Below are positions 57,389-64,000 of a stretch of DNA of 64,000 bases, piece after piece. The position numbers were made by a program, and so were the translations under genes. The DNA comes from Clostridium liquoris (GTDB lineage Bacteria; Bacillota; Clostridia; Clostridiales; Clostridiaceae). The stretch is from positions 1-64,000 of the forward strand of contig NZ_PVXO01000047.1 of NCBI RefSeq assembly GCF_002995785.1. The letters are read 5' to 3'. The notes beneath the pieces were generated by a model, which saw nothing but the letters and a program-made list of their open reading frames with translations, did no database searches and was not told the DNA's origin. How positions within the stretch are numbered: the first letter of the stretch is position 1; each line of letters starts with the position of its first letter.

Positions 57389-57790
57389 CTAAGCTCCATA
57401 TGCTGATAGCTTGTCCATTCCTACATTAATAAACTTCCATATTCCGCTTATATTTTCATATCCTTTGGAGTATATGGCTCCATCTTCAAAACTGTATCCA
57501 ACTTTGTTAAGTTCTTGACGATTCTCTTTATTATTTCTTACATCATTTAAATCTTCTACATTAATTTCAACTTTATTCCCTTTATTAGTTTTTACTAATG
57601 CTATAAATTTAGGTAAAGTACTTTCCTCATCGTTGATACAAAATAAATCTATAATTTTAAAGTTAATGCACTCTTCTAAAGATAATACATTCCTGTAAAT
57701 ACTCCATCCCTGAGCTAATGAAGCATAATCACCTACTTTAAATACACTTTCTCCAATCATGCATGACTTTATTTTATCTTTTGTTAACAT
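57389..57790 (-). CDS. hypothetical protein, 133 residues
   Basis: I do not recognise this small soluble protein. It has mixed alpha/beta character, no signal peptide and no membrane segment, with two Cys in the central LFCINDEES region and near the start. The ATG at 57790 is preferred to one at 57805 because GGAGGGA is correctly spaced before it. It lies alone between repeat copy E and the MFS gene, in the same direction as the latter. Confidence 0.6.
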   Translation of the reverse strand: MLTKDKIKSCMIGESVFKVGDYASLAQGWSIYRNVLSLEECINFKIIDLFCINDEESTLPKFIALVKTNKGNKVEINVEDLNDVRNNKENRQELNKVGYSFEDGAIYSKGYENISGIWKFINVGMDKLSAYGA

Positions 57791-57895
57791 ATTATATCCC
57801 TCCATAATCTTTAGCTATTTTATTTCTTGATAATATTATAACAATCATGTTAAATGTTTGTCAATATATTTTTGCCTTTATCAAACACTTGCCAT

Positions 57896-59143
57896 CTATC
57901 TATCTGCAATAATACTTTTGTTTCTTTTATCTAAGGTATTAAAACATTTATAAAAATAAACTGTTCCACCTATATACATTATGGCAGTTATAAAATAAGG
58001 TATTTCATAGCCATTAGCTAAGTTATTCATTATGAAACCTGCTACCATAGCACTTAAAGCTCTACTTAAATTACTTGAAATATTTATTATGCTTGAAAAA
58101 ATAGGTCTATGATCATTATCCACCATTTCCATAGAAAGGTTGGACGTAATAGGGCCTGCCATATTCATAAGAGCATTCCTTATAAATAGTGCTAAAGACA
58201 CTATTATTACTGATGGCGGTAAAGCTATAAGCATTAAAAATGGGACAGAAAGAGTTTGACAAATAATTATAGTTTTTATTTTGCCATATCTTTTAGCCAT
58301 AATTGGAGTAATAAGCCCTCCTATACCCATGGCTCCTTGTGCTAAAGCCATTATAATTCCTATGGATTCCGTAGATACATTTACTTTATATTTTAAATAA
58401 ACATTAAAATAAGGTACTACTAGACCCGCTCCAAAACCTATTATAAAATTATATATAACATATTGGGAAGGATGTTTTTGTTTTAATACATATATATACT
58501 TCTTTATTAAATTTTCATTTTTCCCTACATTATGAGCATTACTATCCTTTATCTTTATGGCAAAAACACAAGCCACAAAACCTATTATTCCTGAAACTAT
58601 TATGGAATATTTTAAAGCTTCTATAGAAGTTAATTTAAACTCAAGTCTTTGAGATATTTGTCCAAAAGAAAAGTAACCAATCATATTTGAAAATACATTT
58701 ACCACAAAAGATGTGCTGAAAAGTCTTAGTCTATTTTTTTCTGTACTATTTTCCATAAAAAATGGCCCTTCTGAAACCAACAAAAAGGATGTGGCGGCTC
58801 CCTGCATAACTGCAAATAATAGCATAAGCCATCTATTGCTAAAATATCCTTGGCATATATTCATCAAGGGCACAAAAATAAAGGCCATCATCATTGCCTT
58901 TTTCTTTCCCATTTTATTAACAAAAATAGCACAAGGTATGGAAAATACTGCTGTAGCTAATATCTTTAAACTTAGTATAGTACCTAGGAAGCTTTCCCCA
59001 TAGTTTAGCTCCTTTATGTATATTCCCTGAAGCATACTAAAAGCCCCTGATGAAATATAGAAAAATGCTATACTATATAAATATAATAATGCATTTTGAG
59101 GGATTTCTTTTAACTTACCTTTTGCTAACATAGCTTCACCCAT
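57896..59143 (-). CDS. major facilitator superfamily permease
   Basis: This membrane protein of about 415 residues has twelve predicted helices. The MFS loop 2-3 motif is recognisable as NKMGKKKAMMMAF, and a matching loop MAKRYGKIKTIII lies in the second half. The substrate is unknown. The start may instead be the ATG at 59131, since neither has a good ribosome site. No regulator is adjacent. Confidence 0.82.
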   Translation of the reverse strand: MGEAMLAKGKLKEIPQNALLYLYSIAFFYISSGAFSMLQGIYIKELNYGESFLGTILSLKILATAVFSIPCAIFVNKMGKKKAMMMAFIFVPLMNICQGYFSNRWLMLLFAVMQGAATSFLLVSEGPFFMENSTEKNRLRLFSTSFVVNVFSNMIGYFSFGQISQRLEFKLTSIEALKYSIIVSGIIGFVACVFAIKIKDSNAHNVGKNENLIKKYIYVLKQKHPSQYVIYNFIIGFGAGLVVPYFNVYLKYKVNVSTESIGIIMALAQGAMGIGGLITPIMAKRYGKIKTIIICQTLSVPFLMLIALPPSVIIVSLALFIRNALMNMAGPITSNLSMEMVDNDHRPIFSSIINISSNLSRALSAMVAGFIMNNLANGYEIPYFITAIMYIGGTVYFYKCFNTLDKRNKSIIADR

Positions 59144-59184
59144 ATTCTTAAATTATTGTATATTTACTATTATACTGCAATGTA

Positions 59185-59208
59185 AAAAAAAGTGCGATGC
59201 ACTTTTTT
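59185..59208 (-). terminator. terminator after the soluble chemoreceptor gene
   Basis: AAAAAAGTGC pairs with GCACTTTTTT around a 4-base loop, between the chemoreceptor and the MFS gene. Confidence 0.8.
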
Positions 59209-59225
59209 AATTAATAGTGAATATG

Positions 59226-60077
59226 TTAATTATTTATTTTAACTATTTTCTCTTCTATGTTAGACATATTTTCTTCAACTTGAACAAGTCCCTCCGCCTG
59301 TTCATTGGTTTTTACCAGATTTTCATCTACTGTGTTAGCTATATATATAATAAATTTTTTTATTTCTTCTAATATTCCTTCTATATCCTTTAAAGAATCT
59401 GCAGAATTCAAAGATAACTTTCTAATTTCTGTAGCAACTACAGAAAATCCCCTTCCATATTCTCCTGCCCTGGCTGCTTCTATAGCCGCATTTAATCCTA
59501 AAAGATTTGTTTGCCTAGCTATATTTTTTATAAAATCCAATACCTTATTTATGTTTACTATCTCATCTTCCAGCTTCTTTGCTGTATCTCTTATATTTTC
59601 ACTAGTACCAGAGATATCTTCTGCCGATTTAGAAATACCTTTAATTAGATCTGTAACTTCCTGTATTTTTGCTGAAACTGTACTAATAGTTTCATGTTTT
59701 GCTTCTTCTTTAATTCTTTTATTGATTTCTTCCTCAATAATCATTGCTGCCATTTGCTGCAGTGGCTTAACCATATCCGGATCACCTGTTAATCCAATGC
59801 ATCCCACAATTTCACCATTTATAACTACAGGTCCATTATACCCTGGTAAAACTCCTTTAAGTTTTTTTGCTTCCTCTACAGTAATAGATGCTGATTTTAT
59901 TTCCCCGTTAATAATTTTTTTTGCGGCTTCATGAATACTACCAAGCCTTTCTTTCTGAGCTGTAGCAATAATCTCTCCACCTTCGCCCATTACATTTACA
60001 TTTTTACCTGTAATGTTATTTAACATTTCTACAGTTTTTTCTGCTAAATCCTTTGGTATTTTATGCTTCCATTCCAT
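59226..60077 (-). CDS. soluble chemoreceptor with sugar-diacid recognition domain
   Basis: This 283-residue protein has no membrane segment. Residues 1 to about 125 look like the CdaR-type sugar-diacid recognition domain: [31 protein letters not shown] and [23 protein letters not shown]. The rest is a short MCP signalling domain with [26 protein letters not shown]. Fusion of these two domains makes a cytoplasmic receptor, which should detect an internal ligand and signal to CheA. The ligand may be an aldarate or a related acid, but this is inferred from the domain name only. AGGTCG precedes the ATG. Confidence 0.85.
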   Translation of the reverse strand: MEWKHKIPKDLAEKTVEMLNNITGKNVNVMGEGGEIIATAQKERLGSIHEAAKKIINGEIKSASITVEEAKKLKGVLPGYNGPVVINGEIVGCIGLTGDPDMVKPLQQMAAMIIEEEINKRIKEEAKHETISTVSAKIQEVTDLIKGISKSAEDISGTSENIRDTAKKLEDEIVNINKVLDFIKNIARQTNLLGLNAAIEAARAGEYGRGFSVVATEIRKLSLNSADSLKDIEGILEEIKKFIIYIANTVDENLVKTNEQAEGLVQVEENMSNIEEKIVKINN

Positions 60078-60342
60078 TGTCGACCTGGTTAAGAAAACTT
60101 GAACAAACTTAACCTCTCCTTCCCTTATTTTGTAGTTTTATTTCCAAGTTTTATTTGATGTTAAAACCAATATATTTTATTATATACCTAAGTAAATCTA
60201 CTATTTGGTGTCTACACTTTTATACTATCACTATGGTAATCACTAGGATTGCATTCGCTTACATTATATCATTTAATAGCTAATTTTCAAATAATTTAAT
60301 CATAATGAGTTAAGCACTAAAAAAATATTTTTTAAAAACCTA

Positions 60343-60371
60343 TTGCAATATACTTTTAAATGCACTATAAT
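60343..60371 (+). promoter_or_regulatory. promoter of the Ser T-box leader
   Basis: TTGCAA (60343-60348) and TATAAT (60366-60371) have a 17-base spacer, just before the leader. The preceding 60078-60342 shows no gene. Confidence 0.8.
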
Positions 60372-60377
60372 TAAAAA

Positions 60378-60611
60378 CAATTTAAAACTATGAAAGACAG
60401 TAGTAAACAATCATTCATTTTCAGAGAGCTGATGTTTGGTGAAAATCGGCAGTGAAGCTTGTTGAATCCGGTCTGGAGCTGTATAGGAGTAATAACCTAT
60501 ACCGGACTAATTCCGTTAAAATTGAGAGACTACTTGCAAGTAGTAAAATAAGGTGGTACCACGTGGAAATTTATCTCCGTCCTTAGCTTTTGGCTAGGGA
60601 CGGTTTTTTTA
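60378..60611 (+). ncRNA. T-box leader, serine-specific
   Basis: Stem I has GACAGTAG at the base and an AACAA/TTGTT upper stem. The specifier loop then reads GAATCC, giving TCC (Ser) at 60467-60469. The T-box bulge GGTGGTACCACG is at 60552-60563, and the terminator CCGTCCTTAGC/GCTAGGGACGG with T-run at 60577-60610. The downstream genes make serine, which agrees with the specifier. Helices were aligned by eye. Confidence 0.9.
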
Positions 60612-60710
60612 CTTAAGAATAATTGAACATTTAAAACATATTAACATACTATAAATAATTAAATTTAATTAACTGGGGCAAAAATCAACTTAAATATTGG
60701 AGGGTTATTT

Positions 60711-61778
60711 ATGAATAAGTTATTGATGACTCCGGGACCAACAAATGTTCCTGAGAGGGTTATAAAAAAAATTAGCCAAGGAATGTTACATCACAGAACT
60801 AAAGAATACAGTAAAATATTTGGAGAGTTAAACGAAAGATTAAAATATGTTTTTCAAACCAAAAATTCAGTGCTTACTTTTCCGTCATCTGGTACTGGTG
60901 GATTGGAAGCTGCACTTGTAAATTCATTCTCTAAAGGAGATAAAATTTTAGCTGTATCCATAGGTGATTTTGGAGATAGATTTATTAAAATTGCTAAAAC
61001 CTATGGATTGGATGTAGATGAAATTAAAATTCCTTGGGGAAGTGCTGTTACCATAGATAAAATAAAAGAAAAACTTACAGATGAGCATAAAGGCCTTATA
61101 ATCACTCATAATGAAACTTCTACAGCAGCTGTAAATCCTATAAAAGAAATTGGAGAATTCTTAAAGAATAAAAATATACTTTTTATAGTTGACGCTGTAA
61201 GTTCCCTAGGTGGAATTGATATAAAAATGGATGATTGGGGTATTGATGTGTTAGTTACTGCTTCTCAAAAAGCTTTAATGAGTCCTCCTGGTCTAGCTTT
61301 TATAGGAGTAAGTGAAAAGGCCTTAGAAAGTGCAGAAAAATCAAACTTACCAAAATTCTATTTCGATTTTCTAAATGCTAAGAAGTTTTTAGACAAAGAG
61401 AATCCGGAGAACCCTTATACTCCTGCAGTTCCACTTATCGTTGGAGCAAATGAAGCATTAAAAATGATTGAAGAAGAAGGCTTAGAAAATGTATTTTTAA
61501 GGCATAAAAATTTGGCAAATAAATTTAGAGAAGAAGTTAAAAAAATGGGTCTTACCCTTTTCACAGATCCAAATGCTTTTTCAAACACAGTAACTGCAAT
61601 AAATATAGAGGATGGAAAAGCCTCTTTTATAAAAGAAAACTTAGAAAAAAACTATGGGATAATTATAGCTGGTGGACAAGGATATACCAAAGGAAAACTT
61701 ATAAGAATTGGTCACATGGGCTATGTTAATGAAGAAATGATAGACAGAACTTTAAATGCTTTAAAAAATTCAATTTAA
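60711..61778 (+). CDS. class V aminotransferase (serine biosynthesis / alanine-glyoxylate type)
   Basis: The 355-residue PLP aminotransferase belongs to the alanine-glyoxylate/serine-pyruvate aminotransferase group. It begins LMTPGPTNVPERV and has the PLP Lys in TASQKALMSPPG and FPSSGTGGLEAAL for the cofactor phosphate. Directly upstream of serA and behind a Ser T-box, it probably acts as the phosphoserine aminotransferase, although the fold subgroup is not classical SerC. TTGGAGGG precedes the ATG. Confidence 0.88.
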   Translation: MNKLLMTPGPTNVPERVIKKISQGMLHHRTKEYSKIFGELNERLKYVFQTKNSVLTFPSSGTGGLEAALVNSFSKGDKILAVSIGDFGDRFIKIAKTYGLDVDEIKIPWGSAVTIDKIKEKLTDEHKGLIITHNETSTAAVNPIKEIGEFLKNKNILFIVDAVSSLGGIDIKMDDWGIDVLVTASQKALMSPPGLAFIGVSEKALESAEKSNLPKFYFDFLNAKKFLDKENPENPYTPAVPLIVGANEALKMIEEEGLENVFLRHKNLANKFREEVKKMGLTLFTDPNAFSNTVTAINIEDGKASFIKENLEKNYGIIIAGGQGYTKGKLIRIGHMGYVNEEMIDRTLNALKNSI

Positions 61779-61802
61779 ACAAAATAACTGGAGGTAATAA
61801 AC

Positions 61803-63401
61803 ATGGAATTAAAAAAGGTATTGATAATTGATAAAATAGATGATTTAGGAATAGAACTTTTAAAGAAGGAACCAAACTTTCAAATAGATATAAAAATAGG
61901 TATAGCAAGGGAAGAATTATTAAATGTAATTGGTGACTATGATGGCCTTATAATAAGAAGTGATGCAAAAATTGATGCTAAACTTATGGAAAAGGCTACA
62001 AAGCTTAAAATAGTTGGCAGAGCTGGTAATGGAGTAGATAATATTGATATTCCTGAAGCTACAAAAAGAGGTATAATTGCAGCTAATACTCCTGACAGCA
62101 ATAGCATTTCAGCCTGTGAGCTTACCATAGGATTATTACTATCAACATCAAGAAATATCCCACAATCAGATAAATTTTTAAAGGATGGAAATTGGGATAG
62201 AGATAGCTTCATGGGAAATGAACTATATAATAAGACCTTAGGAATTATAGGTCTTGGAAGAATTGGAGCTCTTGTTGCCACAAGAATGAATGCCTTTGGC
62301 ATGAAAGTCATAGCCTATGATCCTTATATTGCAAATGAAAGATTTGAAAGATACAATGTGGAGAAAAAAAATACTTTAGAAGAATTATTAAAGGAATCTG
62401 ACTATATAACTATCCATACACCAAGAACAGAAGAAACTATAGGAATCATTGGAGAAAAAGAAGTAGATCTTATGAAAAATGGGGTTAGAATTATAAATTG
62501 CGCTAGGGGAAAACTTATGGAGGAAGACGCACTATGCAAAGGTCTTGCTAGTGGTAAAATTGCAAGCGTTGGATTAGATGTTCATGAAAAAGAACCTAGA
62601 TATAGTGCAGAGTTATATAAGTTCCCAAATGTAGTAGTTACCCCTCATATAGGTGCCACTACAGTAGAAGCTCAGCAAAATGTAGGTATTACTATAGCTC
62701 AGCAAGTTATAAAAGGCATTAAAGGTGAAATCGTACCAAATGCTGTTAATCTTCCTACTATCCACAGAGATGAACTAAAAGAAATAAAACCTTATATTGA
62801 TTTAATGGAACAACTAGGTAAAATTTATTATCAAATAAATAAAGAAGCAGTTAAATTCGTTGAAATAACCTACTGGGGAGAAATAGCTTGCCAAGATACA
62901 GAAATGGTTACTATAGCCTTTACTAAAGGATTATTAGAGCCTGTAATATCAGATAGAGTAAACTATATTAATGCAAGATTAAAAGCTAAAGAAAGTGGAA
63001 TAGGAATAACCACAAAAAATATTTATGAACACTATAATAATTATTCAAATTTAATAACCATAAAAATAACAGATAATAAATGTGGTATATTTACACTATC
63101 AGGAACCCTTTCCACTAAAGGGGAAGGTAAAATTGTGGAAGTATTAGGTTATGAGGTAGATGTAAAACCTACTGATTATATGTTATTTCTACAAAATAAG
63201 GATGTCCCCGGTGTTATAGGTCAAGTGGGAACCTTTATAGGAAATGAAAATATTAACGTTGCCACTATGCAAGTAGGAAGAAAATTAAAAGGTGATAAAG
63301 CTTTAATGATTTTAAATATTGATGATAGAATAGATAAAAAAGCTTTGGACAAATTTGTTTCAATAGATAACATAATATGGGCAAAAGTTATAGAACTTTA
63401 A
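61803..63401 (+). CDS. serA: D-3-phosphoglycerate dehydrogenase
   Basis: The 532-residue long-form enzyme oxidises 3-phosphoglycerate, the first step of serine synthesis. VGRAGNGVDNIDI is the substrate segment, GIIGLGRIGALVATRM the Rossmann fold, RTEETIGII and RGKLMEEDAL follow, and PHIGATTVEAQ has the catalytic His. An allosteric-substrate-binding domain and a C-terminal ACT domain (about 455-532, with VPGVIGQVGTFIGNENINVATMQ) suggest serine feedback. It follows the aminotransferase by about 25 bases. Confidence 0.95.
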   Translation: MELKKVLIIDKIDDLGIELLKKEPNFQIDIKIGIAREELLNVIGDYDGLIIRSDAKIDAKLMEKATKLKIVGRAGNGVDNIDIPEATKRGIIAANTPDSNSISACELTIGLLLSTSRNIPQSDKFLKDGNWDRDSFMGNELYNKTLGIIGLGRIGALVATRMNAFGMKVIAYDPYIANERFERYNVEKKNTLEELLKESDYITIHTPRTEETIGIIGEKEVDLMKNGVRIINCARGKLMEEDALCKGLASGKIASVGLDVHEKEPRYSAELYKFPNVVVTPHIGATTVEAQQNVGITIAQQVIKGIKGEIVPNAVNLPTIHRDELKEIKPYIDLMEQLGKIYYQINKEAVKFVEITYWGEIACQDTEMVTIAFTKGLLEPVISDRVNYINARLKAKESGIGITTKNIYEHYNNYSNLITIKITDNKCGIFTLSGTLSTKGEGKIVEVLGYEVDVKPTDYMLFLQNKDVPGVIGQVGTFIGNENINVATMQVGRKLKGDKALMILNIDDRIDKKALDKFVSIDNIIWAKVIEL

Positions 63402-63423
63402 TCTTAAAAGGATGTGTATTAAA

Positions 63424-64000
63424 ATGTTTAAATATATTGGCTACGCAGCTTCTATTGGTGAAGAAAATATTTATAAAACCATAGACTTTACCGTGGAAAA
63501 TGGTATGAATGCTGTAGAAATAAATATGAATATACCTATATATTTTCCTGAAAACTTTACTAAAGAAGAACGAAAAAAAATTAAATATTATGCCAAAAGT
63601 AAAGCTGTAGAAATTACCATGCATGCTCCTGAGGATATAAACCTTCTTCAGCTTCACGAAAGTGTTAGAAAAGCAGGTATTGAAAGATTAAAAGAAGTAA
63701 TTCAATTTGGAATAGACATTGGTGCCAGCAGAATCACACTTCATGTAGGTAGCGCAGTATGTTTTACTTTAGTAGATAGAAAAAGCTATATGGAAGAATT
63801 TTATGGAGAAAAATATAAACAAATATTAAGAACAAGTCTTCAAGAATTAATCCACCTAGCTGGGGATAAAATTTTTATATGTGTGGAGAATTCAGGAAGA
63901 TTCCCTAAAATAGTGGTTCAGGAAGTTCTTCAGGAACTTTTAGAAAATGATAATCTTTATTTAACCTGGGATATAGGGCATTCCTATGAAAATAAATATA
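63424..64000 (+). CDS. sugar phosphate isomerase/epimerase-like TIM-barrel protein (partial)
   Basis: The gene runs off the window; 192 codons are present. The sequence is of the xylose-isomerase-like/AP endonuclease 2 TIM-barrel type: NGMNAVEINM, VEITMHAPEDINL, GASRITLHVGS, ICVENSGRFP and LYLTWDIGHSYENK carry the His/Glu/Asp pattern of metal ligands. AAAGGATG precedes the ATG, 22 bases after serA, so it is the third gene of the Ser T-box unit. Its role in that unit is not known. Confidence 0.75.
   Translation, partial: MFKYIGYAASIGEENIYKTIDFTVENGMNAVEINMNIPIYFPENFTKEERKKIKYYAKSKAVEITMHAPEDINLLQLHESVRKAGIERLKEVIQFGIDIGASRITLHVGSAVCFTLVDRKSYMEEFYGEKYKQILRTSLQELIHLAGDKIFICVENSGRFPKIVVQEVLQELLENDNLYLTWDIGHSYENKY

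Overview
The window is very AT-rich, with strong purine-rich ribosome binding sites, TTG/GTG starts, T-box leaders and a strictly anaerobic metabolic set. This points to a Clostridium of the C. botulinum group I / C. sporogenes type (inference from gene content and style, not from a database match).

Layout. 1-3435: a cobalamin riboswitch and the B12 uptake operon btuF-btuC-btuD (+). 3449-7278 (-): asnA behind an Asn T-box, NAD-type glutamate dehydrogenase, and a patatin-like phospholipase. 7419-13101 (-): a 5-oxoproline operon (pxpA, an NRAMP-like carrier, pxpB, pxpC) and a phosphohexomutase. 13239-16721 (-): a small membrane protein, a minimal SufC-SufB pair, and a MATE transporter whose start overlaps a 31-codon peptide ORF. 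16.7-18.1 kb is a gene-poor accessory patch with an orphan protein and an IS66 remnant. Then come a polysaccharide deacetylase, an AraC regulator and aspartate-semialdehyde dehydrogenase.

21.4-40.6 kb (-) is a large tetrapyrrole/cobalamin region. cobC-cobU-cobS are followed by a second cobalamin riboswitch. This heads a run of cbiP, cbiB, cobD, hemA, a precorrin-2 dehydrogenase-like gene, hemC, cobA-hemD, hemB, hemL and cbiA. Further on lie cbiK and cobO. The run makes uroporphyrinogen III and precorrin-2 from glutamyl-tRNA and carries out late B12 steps; the corrin-ring contraction genes are not in the window. Between cbiA and cbiK sits a sugar-binding lipoprotein plus chemoreceptor pair headed by a c-di-GMP-II riboswitch.

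40.8-49.9 kb: two tiny peptide genes, an orphan histidine kinase, pepT, an L-lactate dehydrogenase-like gene, addA without addB beside it, and an M20 amidohydrolase. 50.0-51.4 kb is an IS607-type element with a complete TnpB but a truncated serine recombinase. Then follow a TM1266-type hydrogenase-system regulator, a 2-hydroxycarboxylate carrier, a ClpE-like unfoldase, a broken IS1182-family element, a small hypothetical gene, an MFS permease and a soluble chemoreceptor with a sugar-diacid sensor domain. The window ends with a Ser T-box heading an aminotransferase, serA and a partial TIM-barrel gene.

An unusual genome-scale feature is a family of intergenic repeats (five clear copies) with inverted arms built from TTGACAGTGGACA-like units. 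Three copies interrupt the cobalamin genes and one has been split by the IS1182-family insertion.
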